The notes: generated from the letters alone by a model not told the origin. A stretch of 64,000 bases of DNA from Meandrina meandrites (GCA_963693305.1 OY855905.1:21697437-21761436), one strand, 5' to 3'; positions 1 to 12,625 are shown, counted from the stretch's first letter. Numbers and translations: made by a program.

Positions 1-1589
1 ATTTTTCAAGATATGCTCTTCAATCAAATCATCATTGTTGTTTTTTTTTCTAGGATCTAGGTATGTTTTTAGCTTCGTGACATCATACTATAAAGTGTCT
101 CATACTTTCATGTTACTGTTTACTATGCTGTAAACGGTGGTTCAGGTTAACTTTTAAGTCCGTGATTGAAGCCCTCGAGTTTACCCATTCAAATGAGCAG
201 TTCTTTCATGTAGCACAATTTGTTTTTCAGTTCAGTATTCTACAAAATGGAACTTTTCCTTCGTTCACATTGACAATGCCTAGAATAGAGACGCTATAAG
301 TATTGTCTTCGACAATATCCCACGTTGACGCTCTCCCGTCCCTTTATATCTCGGGATTAGTTGTTAAAAGTACCTGCAGATCCAGTTTGAGGTCTTGACC
401 AAGGCCAGGTGATCCCTACAGCAAATATACCAACTTCAGTGCTTCCCTGCTTCAAATCGCAACAGCCCAGCACAGCCAAAATATATATGACTTTATCAAA
501 TCAGAGACCTGCAACACGCAAACATCGGGTAAAAATTAACCTAACGCTTGAGTCGGTTTGTAAAGGTGAATAATTCATTTTAACATTTCACGACCCAATT
601 TCTAAGTGAGCGACCAGAGAAGAAAGCTAAAATAAAGGTTCCCAATTTCTCGTCATGTAGTAGCCACTTACTCGGCGAAAAAATCAGGTGCTGTGCGAAA
701 GGTACCTCGTTAATCACATTCATTTTTCAGTCTCCACTGATATTGTCTATAAGGTCCAGTATATATGGGCGATTATAGCGTTTCAAGAGCGGATGGGCAT
801 TTCTTATCTTTAAAAAAAAACTTCATTAGTGATATGCGGGTACCAAAACTCCTTAGGCTCTTAACCTCTTAGAGGATATACTCCCAAAACTAAAAGCTGG
901 ATTGCTAATGCCGTGAGGTTCGCTGCTTGCTGTTCAGTAACAAGCAAAATTCCAGAAAAGCGCTCCTTGTCGACAAGGTGACTCTCAATTCTAAGCTCGC
1001 GCGGCATGATTTTGCGTGTAATTTCGTTCCATTTTTCATGCTATGTCACTGACTGTTTAGCTACATTAATCTCAATACCCAAGGCAAGCTAATCGTTGCA
1101 AGAAGCTCACAATTACTTCTTTGAAAGTAAAATACAGAAACAATGCCACTGTGTGAGACACACAAAGAACACAGCACGAAGCCAGTGCAGGGCGAACTGT
1201 TGATCGTCTTGGATGCTACCAGCAGTTCAACAAAGCACGTCAAGAACATAGCCTCTAGCCGATTACTCGATAAATTCTCATCACCTCTCTGGTTGAAAAT
1301 GTATCGATATTGTAAGGAGATGTTGGATCTTCAATGTCTCTCAACAGGCAAAGCTCCAGTTTAACATAACACTTCGCTGAAAAGTTGAAAGGTATGAACC
1401 AACCACAAAAGCATACAGATAAAGATTCGATCACTATTACAGGTTGCGAACCAAATCTGAAATTCTCCTTTAGTTCAAAGATTAATAAACATAAACATAA
1501 TTTGACAGGAATAAAAACGCTCGCTAAGTCCTGCCCTTGCAAGAAAGTCAATCACGTCTGTCTCGCTTGCCTAATACATTGCTGAGATT
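1..1589. other. Intergenic, no gene recognised
   Basis: No reading frame here resembles a known protein. The longest frames are under 100 codons, lack convincing splice context and overlap on both strands. The only structure seen is one copy of a diverged direct repeat at about 1390-1585. Confidence 0.5.
1390..1585 (+). repeat. Diverged direct repeat, first copy
   Basis: This roughly 200 bp stretch is similar in order and sequence to 2905-3118. Both carry AACCAACCACAA, then GCGAACC, then TTTGACAGGAATAAA, CGCTCG and AAGTCCTGCCC, then AAGTCAAT. The copies differ by many substitutions and small gaps. The origin is unknown: either an old local duplication or an unclassified dispersed repeat. Confidence 0.55.
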
Positions 1590-2016
1590 CACGGCGGCCT
1601 AATGGTTAGCGCGCTGGCCTCGGATCGAGCAGTCCAGTCCCGTTTCTCAAAAAGTTTTTGCACCCGGCAAGCCATAGCAAAATTTCAAACCCTATGATTA
1701 CAGAGCTGTTTAATTCCATGATATTTTAAATATGAAACAGAGGTTCCCTTCATACAAAGTTTCAGGCGTATACACTACTCTGTTTTTAAGATACAGATAA
1801 CTAAAAATGGCTTTGCGGGCCCGAAAAGATTCGGGGGCTTTCGAGAAACGGCCGAGGTCACTGTGTTGTGTTCTTGGGCAGAACACTTTACTCTCACATT
1901 CTCACCCAGGGTATTACATAGGTACAGGCAAATTGTTGGGGCAACTGGCAGAATGCTGGGGAGTAACCTGCGGTGGACCAGCATTAAATCCAGGAGAAGT
2001 AGCAATATTTATGTAT
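1590..2016 (+). mobile_element. tRNA-derived SINE split by a later MITE
   Basis: The head (1590-1638) has the tRNA-like GGCCTAATGGTTAGCGCG (A-box-like). The body resumes at about 1853 with GGTCACTGTGTTGTG and TTCTTGGGCA, then ACACTTTACTCTC and the GGACCAGCATTAAATCCAGG tail section seen in the other copies at 4571, 10129, 28701, 30150, 59663 and 60637. The intervening 1639-1852 is an unrelated MITE, so the SINE was present first. Confidence 0.75.
1639..1852. mobile_element. MITE with CCGTTTCTCGAAA ends
   Basis: The left end reads CCCGTTTCTCAAAAAGT and the right end CTTTCGAGAAACGG, which are inverted copies. The interior (GCAAGCCATAGCAAAAT, GATTACAGAGCTGTTT, CGGGCCCGAAAAGATTC) is shared with the copy at 22908-23136 inside NT5DC1 intron 2. 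No coding capacity. It sits inside the SINE at 1590-2016. Confidence 0.75.
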
Positions 2017-3617
2017 TGACACAAGAAATAAAAGGGTTTCTTTTATCATGTCTCTGATAAGTTTAAAACCGCTCGCTAGAGTTAACGAAAACATCGAGAT
2101 TCGTAATTTTTCGTGATACTTTGGCATTCAGCTGCACACCTCAATGGCATCCAGCTATCGTCTTTGTGAGAAATGCCGAGCAAATTGTGGACAGCCTTTC
2201 AAATTGAATTTTACTCTTCAGATGCAGGGTTTTGTGTTCCTATGGCAACCAACACAGTGACGTCACGCCGTTAAACTAAGCCAAAGGTGTGGCAAATATG
2301 CACTGAAAAAATAAAAAGCTTTCAAGGATTAAATAAAGGGAACCGAAAAGAAGAATACGAAGAACTTTATAACACCTTGGATAAAGACTCTCGTCTAAAT
2401 GTTGTCGTTATCAATCGGCCAAAACAATTTTACTAGCTCGAAATTAACTCCACCTTTTAGGCCGGGCTTTTAGGCAGCTTTCTCGAGATCACACTACGAA
2501 ACTAACACATCATTTGCGCTTCGCAGCTGAAATGTTACAATCCTGAAAAAACAATGATCAAGAGCATGTATATATTGCAATGGCCATTAGCTTGAATGAA
2601 AACTGTTTTCAATACCTGTTTCGCTTTCGCCGCAACTTGCTTCAAATTTTGTCCACAAATTTGCTTGAAACATTTCGTTCAACTTCACGAACCGTAGGTC
2701 ACAAAAGGCCAGCCACAGCTAGTGAAGATTTTGTTGATGTTTGCTTTTTCCGTTCTACATACCGGTAATTTTTCCTGTTTGAATTTCCGTCAATTCAAAT
2801 ATTCTCAGAAAACACAAATTCAAAACATGTCCTTCACCGCCTCTCAACAGGTATGCATCTATTATTCAACACAAACATTGCACTCAAAAGCGCAAAAGCC
2901 GCTAACCAACCACAAGGGCGTACGAAATTAAACTTAGTTTTAGGTTTCGATCAATATGGCAGCTTGCGAACCTAATATCCTATTCTTTACTTTAGTTTCT
3001 AACCTTGACAACGATTAATAATAATAATTTGACAGGAATAAAGCCGCTCGCCAAGTCCTGCCCCTTACAAGGTAAATTACCCTGTAAAAAAGTCAATTGC
3101 GTTTGTCTCACTCAGTAGTTTTTATTGTAAATACATTTTTTTGTGGTCATTCAGTGGTTTAGTTTTATCTCTAACTATCCTATAAATAATTTGCAGAACG
3201 CCATAAGACTGTTTTTTTTCACAGAGCATAAGCACAAGCATAAGGATTTTTAAAGTGCGTAAGAACGAATATGTTCATTCTCCTTTTGTTGCGCTCACTG
3301 GGGAATCACCACGGCATCAATATAAGTGTATAAAGGACAAGCTTATGCCACAGTGATTCCTTCTTGCCCTTGTGCCTTATCGTTCCGAAAAATCCAGCCT
3401 TTATTAGAAACTATATATATACCACCAGTTTTTCCGCAAAATTAAACTCGATGTAAAAATAATCGCAGACTTACATCCGTTTTATTCAATAAAAGCGTGC
3501 ACAAAATCATTCTCCACTTTTACGCACGGATTACATGTACTGATAACTTCCCTTTACTTTCCGCCAGGTTTAGATTTTGCGAAAGCCTTGCAAAACTGAC
3601 GGTTACCATAAGATATA
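2017..3617. other. Intergenic, no gene recognised
   Basis: I see no gene. The second copy of the diverged direct repeat lies at about 2905-3118. Short frames such as 2580-2768 have no recognisable domain. Confidence 0.45.
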
Positions 3618-3626
3618 CCTCTGCCG

Positions 3627-3687
3627 TAGTCTGCGAATACAGCCAAACCGGCCGGCAGTGATGAGAGGCGGCTGTATTCGCAGGCTA
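3627..3687. mobile_element. 61 bp palindromic TAGCCTG-type micro-element
   Basis: The left end TAGTCTGCGAATACAGCC is inverted as GGCTGTATTCGCAGGCTA at the right end. It is flanked by CCTCTGCCG (3618-3626) and ACTCTGCCG (3688-3696), a 9 bp direct repeat with one mismatch, which I read as a target-site duplication. Same family as 45918-45954 and 57986-58112. TSD length and ends suggest a MULE-like origin by inference; no transposase is present. Confidence 0.8.
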
Positions 3688-3696
3688 ACTCTGCCG

Positions 3697-4570
3697 ATGT
3701 GCCACGAGTAAAGCACAAATGAAGGTTTTTAACGAATTAAAAGACCCTCCTAAAAATAAAAGGCATCTATTTTAGAAAAACCATTTTGAGGCCTCCCTAG
3801 TGTCCTTGCGGTCGTTCTTCGGGTAGTCACGCAAAGGTTACGATTGCGTGACAGCTATCATAAGATGGGAAACAGTGAATCATTTGCCATGAATTCTTTA
3901 AATCTTGCCAAATAGAATTTGCTAATAACAATGCAGCGATAAAAATGGGCGCTCGTATTCAATTATTAATGAAATAGAACTATGAAAGAAAAGGGATATT
4001 TCCAAAACATCACTTAATATTTCCCCCATTAACTCAGTCACCTGAGGGCACATTTTCCCCATTTTCTTTTCACGGGAAAAAGTCTTTCACAAATAACATG
4101 TACGTTGCTTAGGCAAATGGGTAATGATGCACGTGAAACTGAGCAAATATCACAACTTGACTCAAGTGCATTTCTCGTCCATATAGCCCTTTTCACTTCT
4201 CTAAGCGGGCAGGGCCTTGGCACCAGAAACGAAGGGCTTTGGAGACAAAGGATTTCCAGTCTTATATTCTGGTACTTTTGGTCGTCATGTATGTAGTCAT
4301 AATGTTTCTATACACTATAGAAAGTCGTTGCATTTTCAACCTCAGTTCAAGATTTCGTTATTTTCAAACAGCCAATCAAAATAATTTGAATAAATTCAAA
4401 AATCCTATGTGCACAGAGCTCTTTGTTTCGCGTGCCAAGGCTCCACCATCTAAGAGAAGCAAAATGAGCTATGGGGACAAGAATGGACTCAACCGACTCT
4501 CGGAAAGCTTTCAAACAACAAACAAGTAAATCATTTAATAAATAACTACACTTACACTCTGACGACTGGG
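3697..4570. other. Intergenic, nothing recognised
   Basis: No gene, RNA or delimitable repeat was recognised. Short frames at 4105-4529 have no domain or splice support. Confidence 0.4.
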
Positions 4571-4856
4571 AGGCATGGTGGCCATGTGGTTAGCATGCTG
4601 ATCTCTGGATGGAGTGGTCAGGGTTCAAGCCCTGGCCAGGGTCAAACTTGCATTATGTTCTACTTGGCCAAGACACTCTACTCTGATAGTGCCTCTCTCC
4701 ACCCACTTGTATAAATGGGTACCGGCCATTTTAATGCTGGGGTATAACCCTGCTATGGACTAGCATCCCATCCAAGCGGGAGAAGAAATACTTACTCCTG
4801 GTTGTTTAATGTTACAGAAACCAAAATAAGCTCCTGCAGGATGGGTCACATTGGCC
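4571..4856 (+). mobile_element. tRNA-derived SINE
   Basis: The 5' end is tRNA-like: GTGGCCATGTGGTTAG (A-box region), then GGTTCAAGCCC (B-box-like). The body has ACACTCTACTCTGATAGTGCC, GTATAAATGGGTACC and GGACTAGCATCCCATCC, and ends near GATGGGTCAC. The same order occurs in the other six copies in the window. Non-coding and presumably transcribed by RNA polymerase III when active. Confidence 0.85.
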
Positions 4857-5483
4857 CGACACTGACTCTATCTTTTTACCAACAAATTACTTGATTCTGA
4901 TTGGACGAGAGAAGCACGATAACCTTAATTGCACTCCTTAGGAGTATAAAGTATAGATGGCATCAGAGATTGATGTACATCACCCCAGGTTTTCCAATGA
5001 TTTCCGAAGTTCTAAGACTTCCAAACAAGTAGATCCAAAGACTTATCATCTTAGCCAACATTGGTTTCACAAGAGATCAAGTGTTTGTGGGATACAGTCA
5101 TTAGCTTTGTTGACAGTGACAATAGTCAGACAGGATCAACCCAGATCACTGATTTGAATTAGAAATTATAGCAGCTGTTCACAAACAAGGAAATACACAA
5201 CATTCTTATTCAAATCAACGATCCGAGTTGATCCAGGCCAGCTTTTGTCCCCGCCCACAATATGTCATACTTGTTTTAAGGTAAGTGTCTGCAACATTTC
5301 TGTGAAACAAGATGCTTCAGAAAATCCTCTATACTTCTCTAGCTGTGGGGAATTTGTAGCTAATGTCATGCATGTTTCTTTGTGGTGTCCTTCGCAGCCG
5401 TTGTTTGGCAATGTGATGCAATGCTCCCTCCCTGGAGCATTGTGTGGCAAGCCCAAACAACATCTGGGAAGGAGACTAGCATC
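4857..5483. other. Intergenic, nothing recognised
   Basis: No gene or delimitable repeat was recognised in this stretch. Confidence 0.4.
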
Positions 5484-5488
5484 TTTAG

Positions 5489-5649
5489 CAGTGGCGGATC
5501 CAGGGGAGTGGCCTGGGGGGCCTGTGCCCCAACCTTATTTTTTTCGGAATTAGCGCATTTTCTTTGAAGTGCTGGAATTATCTTCGCAGAATTCAACATT
5601 CATAGTCAAGCTGGCCCCCTCCTTAGCTGAAGGTCTGGATCCACCACTG
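5489..5649. mobile_element. 161 bp hAT-like MITE, 5 bp TSD
   Basis: The left end CAGTGGCGGATCCAGG and right end CTGGATCCACCACTG are inverted. It is flanked exactly by TTTAG at 5484-5488 and 5650-5654. The interior is non-coding. The CAG...CTG ends resemble hAT elements, although most hATs make 8 bp duplications. The larger element at 38835-39600 also has a 5 bp duplication, so the two may share a subgroup. Confidence 0.8.
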
Positions 5650-5654
5650 TTTAG

Positions 5655-6674
5655 TAACTTAACAAAAATTCTTTATGGAACTGAAGCAGTGTCACATAAA
5701 CAGCCATTAGGCCAGTCAATTAGCTTTCGCGTAACATTTCCAAACATTTATTAACATATGGTGCTGCCCCATTTAATTATATAGCAAAAAGTTGCTTGCA
5801 AGATGTCGATTTTTTAAACACGGAGCGAGCCTATAAAAAGGCCCCGTCTAGCACTTTGTTGGCTTCAATTTAAAAAAGTCGTGTCAGAGTAACGGTCGTG
5901 AATGAGAAGAGCTCCGCAAATTTTGCTTTTTAAATGCGTTCCCAGTTCATTTATATGGAATTAACAAGCTAATATACAATATAAACTACCAATAATTCTT
6001 TCCGTACAAGCTAAAAGAAAATTTAAACAGAATTTATGCAATAATCCTGAAAATTCAAAATTGATGTCCACCACGCACAAACACTGTTACGACATGAAAG
6101 CTCAAACAGATAATGCTCAACACATTAATGACAATCGTTTCAGTATTTGGTTTTTATGGGTCAAGGATTCAAACAACAAAGATAACAATGCTTTGGAAAA
6201 TATCTCTACATTTCGAAATTTGGCGAACTAGGAGCTACGCTCTTTACAAACGTTCTTGTTGTACTATCGTGAAACGGGAACAATAACCAAATTCAATTTT
6301 GAAGCGACAAAATTCAAAACTACAAGTTTGGTTTGCTTTTTGGCTAGCTTTTATGTGGCATATCCTTGAATAAAACCTTATTTTTCAGCAATAAGCGGAT
6401 TAAGATTTCAGAAAATGAATTTATAAATATTTATTTATTTACTTGCAACGCATTTATCCAATGTAATTGTATTCAGTATCGGCGCTAAGTTCAGGTCGCT
6501 TGGGGGCAGGAAATTCCGTGATTTCGCAGAACAGTGACTGATAGCTACATGTATCTCTCACTATTTCTAAACCTCGCTTTCAGTTGTTTGCACCCAAACA
6601 ACAAAACAGATAATTTTATACACAAGAATCTTGATGCTATTTCTTGTACTGCTTTGAATCTATTTTTAGTATAT
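5655..6674. other. Intergenic, nothing recognised
   Basis: AT-rich sequence with no recognisable gene, RNA or repeat. Confidence 0.4.
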
Positions 6675-6833
6675 GTAATCGCATGGGCCCGAGGGCAATT
6701 AAGGATTAATTTCACGCGCATTTTCAAAGTTTTACAAAATTGCCCGAGTCGCGAAGCGACGAGGGCAATTTGGAAAACTTTGAAAATGCAAGTGAAATTA
6801 ATCCTTAATTGCACGAGGGCACATTGCGATTAC
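6675..6833. repeat. Foldback element, about 75 bp arms
   Basis: The arm starting GTAATCGCATGGGCCCGAGG is inverted at the right end as GAGGGCACATTGCGATTAC. Inside, GGGCAATTAAGGATTAATTTC mirrors its partner through TTTTCAAAGTTTT and AATTGCCC around a centre near GTCGCGAAGCGAC (about 6755). No protein coding. Diverged TGCCCTC motifs recur at 7540-7630, so a larger related element may extend downstream. Confidence 0.75.
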
Positions 6834-9654
6834 GTGTTTATCACATAAAGGGCAAAATTGTGTACAAAACGTAAACGAGGTCCGCCATGGCGTAAACCGG
6901 TTGGCAAGAATATTTGCTCGTAGCGAAATGGCCACATAAATAATCAACTTATGTCGAGAAACAGTAAAAGTAAGCATAACACAGCATGTGCAATTCACTC
7001 ATAATAGTTCCTTTACAGATAAAGCTGAATGCAGTTTAAATTTTATTTACCTTTGTTTACGAGGCGTCCGACCGCGCAGTCCGCGCAGAAATGCTGCATC
7101 GATGAAAGTCATAAACAAAGTGTCCGAGCGAGCTTTAATAACTTCTTGAACCTGACATTCTCCTTTCCACAGCGAAAACTGTAAGTACCAACAAAATTTA
7201 TGCTCTTTCCAGGCTCTGTTTCTAATAAGGCGAAGCAAGCAAAAAGGAAGAAATGTTATCTTTCAGTGTCGATTCAGTGGTCTCAGCCGCCATGAATTTC
7301 TATTCTCCATGAATTTCTATTCTCGGGCTGTGACAAACGAATTTGGATTGAAAAGTCCTCTCTCTATTCCACCAAGGCACCACTGATTTCTGCCTACCGA
7401 TTTTCTTTCACATTTGATGAAATAACCGCATTTATATCAAACTCGGATGCACTGCATTTCTGAACTTTTTTCAAACTCGTTTTAAGCGGGAAACCGACTC
7501 AGTGCAGACGACGCGCGCTCAGCCAATCAGGATCAAGTAATCATGCCCTCTTGATTACCAAAAAGTGCCCTCATGATTAAGAAAAAATGCCCTCTGTCTC
7601 AACCAATCAGAGTTCAGTAATTTTGCCCCGTATGTGATAAGTTTAGAAAACGAGATAAGTCTGGATCACGCCACAACAAAAGCCAGTTGATTGCATTTCC
7701 CAACCAATGAAATCGTCTCATTGGAATTTGTGATTGGCAGGGATTGGCAGGCTGAACAGTTCAGCCTCGTTATATAGGATCGCTCCGTGTTTAACTCGGA
7801 AAATGACATTTTCCAAGGTTACAGTGTTTAATAGCGAGAAATTTTGTAAATAAGGAGCAACAATCACAAAAGCCACAACTTTACTGACCTTTCTTTCTAG
7901 CTTGTAAGGTGAGAGTCATGTATTAATCTATTATGTTAACTCCTCTCAGCATGAGCTTGGGCTGCCTGTGTTCTGGGCAAAAATTTATTTTTGTCAAAGG
8001 TTGTGGTTCTCTCATCTGATTATTATTGTTGTTTGTACATGTTATCAACCCCAGCAGACAACAACCAAAACAAGAAAATCCTAATAATTAGCTTTTATAG
8101 AAGCAACTCTGAAAATCAAGACCAGTGCAAACAAATGATTTAAAGGACTGCATTCCAATCATATTTGGGGCTTACAGAAAAGTTGATTAATTTGTGATTA
8201 CATTACGCAATGAAACAGCTAGAACAAACTTAAAGATGAAAGATCAGACACTGAATAAAGACTTTGTACCTGAAGGTTAAACCCTTGCTCAGTCAAAAAG
8301 GCTTTGATTGTCCATTGTAATAACTCACTGTCCATAGAACTGTACGTAAGCTGATTATTCATAAACTGCCCATGTAAATATCCTTAATTTACATACTGTG
8401 TGAACAAAACTATCCCAGCTGCTTGAGAACGAAAACTAATGTTTAAACAAAATCATGTGTTCGGTTACTCAATCCGTTAATGGTCAACTAACTATTCCAT
8501 GTTTATAGATCAAATAACTGTTCGTAACAAATCAGTTCATGTGAATTTCGTTTTATTAATTCATTTTCTGAGTTCAATGGCTCAAAGCCACTTTGATCTT
8601 ACCAGGCAACAATAATTTATTTTATTTTACAAAATGCAAAGCATGAAAACCAATGATATTGCAAACCTTTGTCCTTTTAAAGACTGTTTACTCTGTTTCT
8701 AAGCAAAACATTTTACACAACAATAATTTATTTGTTCTCGGCAAAAAAAAAACATTAAAAATATTGATTGTCTTCTGTATATCATGTGTCCCTGAGTTAC
8801 TGTTTCTACTAAAACATTATCCAGCTGCTATGAAATTTTGTTTTATTTTACAGTGATGTATCTGTACAGTAAACTTTAAGATTTACTGAAAGGCTTCAAT
8901 TAAGTTGACTTCACTGTTTTATGCTCGACCGCTTGACTGATTTTTGTGATTTAAGTTTGGGTCAACTCAATAATAAATATTCAGCATCTGGACCATTAAC
9001 ATCTGAATACTATTAGGCATTTATTTATAATAAAGATCTCATAGAGAAAAGAATTTGGCTACCTAATTTTTAGTTCTGTCGCATTCCTCGTGTCCAAGTT
9101 GTTTTAAGCCAATGTTACATAACTGAACAATATAGATTGTTGTCCAAACTCAACATACGCTTAACTCAAACACTCAGTATCAAGCTCACAAAAATTTGCA
9201 TTAGAGACTGCTGATATCTAGAATACCTATAATACATTGAAAAGAAGGAAGCAAGCTTGTAGCACGATCATGAAAAGCTTAAAATTTAGATGTTACTGAA
9301 TGGAATGCACCAAAATTATAGTAAATACTGTTTTTCAGTGATTAATTCAATCAGCTTTTACAGCAAGTATGAAACACAATATTATCCAATTTGAAACTTA
9401 AACTTAACGTTCCACTTTCTCTCCTCTCTCCTATTTTTATTTTCCCGACTGATGCCAGTAACGACTTGTCATCACTCTAAATGTATTGTAGATAGTGTTC
9501 TGTAAAGTATTTTTAGTTTAGTGTTGTAAGTACAATTATAGTTAATAGTAAATAGAGCATTCTACTTTGCAAGTAACATATTGTAAGAACATTGTAAGTA
9601 TGTACTGTAAGTATGGAGTAAATAATGCCAAATAACGTTGAGCAAAAAAAGCAT
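6834..9654. other. Intergenic; weak minus-strand exon candidates
   Basis: No gene is recognised. On the minus strand, 8382-8270 is an open exon-like stretch with donor CAG|GTACAA, and 7980-7950 could supply a short final exon ending in TGA. Neither encodes anything I recognise and they may be chance. TGCCCTC repeats at 7540-7630 resemble the ends of the 6675-6833 foldback. Confidence 0.3.
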
Positions 9655-9850
9655 TGTGTGGTTCCAGAAAATATCCATACTCCCCCCACAGAAGGGATTG
9701 GAAATTCCGGGGAGGAGGGGGGGGGGGATCTCAAAGACCCAAAAATTTAAAGCAATGTATGGAGCTAAATTGGGATTTCTGGAGGGGTGGGGGGGTCATA
9801 GGGCAAATCCCTTCCGTGGGGGGGTATGGATATTTTCTGGAACCACACAT
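9655..9850. mobile_element. MITE with TGTGTGGTTCCAGAAAATAT ends
   Basis: The left end TGTGTGGTTCCAGAAAATAT is inverted at the right end (ATATTTTCTGGAACCACACA). The interior contains G-rich runs and TTGGAAATTCC. Related copies lie at 31079-31265 (degenerate) and 37092-37306; the element at 14930-15901 has similar terminal sequence. Non-coding. Confidence 0.85.
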
Positions 9851-12625
9851 TATCACACAAATGGAAATGCCGTATTTGATAATTTGTGTGGCTGGCTGAT
9901 TCTCCAGTATTGTGCATCTACTGTAGAATTGTAAGTTTATTCTCTATGCACACAAGGCTAGATATACAAGTATCCTAACAGCACTCTCTTTTTCAAGAGA
10001 CATGCAGGCTCCAGGCACTTAATATATACGAATTCTTAAACATTGACAGAAATATGAATGAAGCTGTGGTTAGTTGGTTACTATGAAATGGCCATATAGC
10101 CTAGCATTAACATGTCAACCACAAGCTAAGCCTAGTGATCCATCAGTTTCTGTAGCATAAAGTAGCTAAGAGTATTAGCTTATCCCCACCCTTGGTGTCA
10201 GATGCTAGTCCATCAAAGGCTGCTCTGATCTACTCCCCCATCTCCCTCAGTTTGCTGGTTACCATTTATACTCCTGGGTGGAGAGACAGAGGCACTAGGA
10301 GAGTACAGTGTCTTACTCTAGAACATAAAAATAACACAACAACCTGGCCAGTGCTTCAATCTGGCCCATTCGATCAAAGAGTCCATGTACTGTTCTAACT
10401 ATACATGACTATAGGCACAGATCCAGACCGGTTTCCACCATTTTATGGACCAAAGTCGGTCAGATTTTTTAAATAAATACATGTGTAAGTTGCTTTTAAT
10501 ATGTTTAGAGTTAAGGAAAATTTCCAAGTCTTAATATCCAAAATGTGACAAACACAATTGACAGGACTTGCTTTACTACACATTTGTTATTGAAACAGAT
10601 ATTGATGAAACTACAGTATGGACTAATTTGCAACGCTACCTACAAGGAAATCGTATTTTAGGGAGTTGAAATTTTCCTGGGGGAGCATGTCTCTGCACCA
10701 CATAGAGGCTCGCTCGCATTATCGTAAAGCAGTCACCATTTTTCCTGGATTTGCACCTGCTAACCATTGGACATAACTAGGCCACTGAATTTCTCACATA
10801 GTCATAGACATGTTAGTGTTGGATTAATCGTCTTTTAAAAATGGATGACTTACCTTGAATTGCACCTAGAATGGCACGCATGGCATGAATGGGGATTTTA
10901 TGTAGGATTGCTGGACTGTTTCGGCTTGATAAGATGGAAATCAAAGGCCACGACACTGAAAATGCGAACTGAGACAATACAAATTCTCTGGATCTGTGTA
11001 ATTCTAGACCCTGTGTTTACTCTGTTGAATAAAACGTATCCTTAGCTTTTCCCTGTGTATTTGTATTTAGTTCCAATACATTTTTCTTCAACACAGCCTG
11101 AAAGTACTACATGAAGAAAACTAAGCTCGTAAACCAGAATTTTACAAAAGATAATGTATAAGAAAAAAAAACACCAAAAAGTTACATTTCGACAAATTGT
11201 TTGACATCTGATCCGGTTTCCATATCCGCTACTCCGGTGGTCGAGATAAACTTTCAAGGCAGAAACAATTTTTCGATATGAACCTCCGGGTAATTCATTC
11301 TTTGAACTAAAGCTAGGCAATGAAAAATCACTATTGTATAGAGTTTCAGAAGTAATATTCTGGTATAAATTATCTATATAGTTAGTCCACAATTAAAAAA
11401 TAGTCGCTTACCGATAAAAAGAGTCACGAATGCTACAGGCCGATTTTTCGTTCGCCTGATACTTCAGCATCCTGCACAAACTACATTGCCCTGAAAGGAA
11501 AGGAAAACAACAGCTTAATAAGCACTGAGATGAAATTACGACAAGACAATCGACGTTGAAAACAAAACCAATATGAATTTATACACTCTACATGTATCCG
11601 TAATTTAAATCTCAAACAATAACTTTCCGCGTTCTTCGCCAAAATCTGATAATCAGCGCAAAATGAAATTCCATCTCAGACTCACAGTTGAAATCTGTTA
11701 ATTTAGCATTTTGAAGTTTTACATCGTTTGAGTTTTTTAATGTTAAGGTATGCAATCGTATATTGTGATCAAAGATTTGAATATGAACTAGGTAACTGAG
11801 CTAAACTAATGATGAATTGAATTTCATTGATAAAAGGAAACTGTGCACAGGTACGCCGACCCAATCCCGGTACAAAACGTACGTTTGTGACATGGCAGGA
11901 ACAAGCAAATCGGATGGTGCTGAAAGGAAGATATCCAGTTAACTAGCAAACGTCCCGTTCTACTTCACAGAACAAACTGAAAGCACAACCCCAATACCCT
12001 TCCGTCGCTGGCTGTTGTTTCTTCTCTGTGACGCTGTCACGAGTTTTCAATCCTCTTTAGCTGTGAGCCCCGATACAATGTAAACACACGCACAGCGGCA
12101 TTTCATTACCAGTCTCCTGCAGCTTTTTAGACTTCCCCACCCCATCCCGGTGAAAACAACCGTAAATTCAGAGGCTGGGAACAGTTCCAATGGATTAGGC
12201 TCGATTACGGAAATCGAGCCTATCAGTAGATAAAAAGCAGTTTTTGTTAAAATTTACTCAGGATTTCAGCATATAGTCCATATAGAGAGCATATACGGGA
12301 ACGTAATCACCCATCATCATGACTGGCCATAAACGGGAAAAGTTAATTTATTATTGATCTCCTAAATAATAAACTAAAATACGGAAAAAATCTTTCCAGT
12401 TGTAAAAATTCCTACAGAATTTCTTACAATAATAAAAGGGTCAACTGCAATCAAAGGAACGTGATCTGTGAAGTAGTCACGTGATCAAAAATTTCTCTCC
12501 CCACCCCAGTGCACTCGCATACTTCCACTTTGTCAGTAGCTGCCCGCTGCCATATTGTTTTGCTGTGTGTTGTTCTTGGTGAGAAGTGAAACTAAAGATC
12601 TCGACACTGCAGTGGCTGTTTTGGA
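9851..12625. other. Intergenic to TMEM127 5' region; SINE and weak exon candidates
   Basis: Contains the minus-strand SINE at 10129-10385. Two minus-strand stretches have good splice signals: 11490-11412 (TTTCCTTTCAG before, GTAAGC after) and 10968-10854 (TTTGTATTGTCTCAG before, CAAG|GTAAGT after). Neither gives a recognisable protein. A short hairpin (AGGCTCGATTACGG and its inverse) is at 12187-12211. The TMEM127 promoter must lie within the last few hundred bases, but no TATA box stands out. Confidence 0.35.
10129..10385 (-). mobile_element. tRNA-derived SINE
   Basis: Reverse-oriented copy. The plus strand shows GATGCTAGTCCATCAAAGG, TATACTCCTGGGTGGAGAGA and GTGTCTTACTCTAGAACA, matching the reverse complements of the body motifs of the 4571 and 28701 copies. 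The tRNA-like head at the right side is degraded. Confidence 0.75.

Noticed and set aside
6675..6833. Foldback as a possible microRNA precursor
   Set aside because: Arms are about 75 bp, the ends are typical of MITEs, and related TGCCCTC sequence occurs nearby, so a transposon origin is more likely.
9638..9934. 98-codon frame rich in Gly and Trp
   Set aside because: It is the translation of the G-rich MITE at 9655-9850; the same peptide pattern appears from the related element at 37092.
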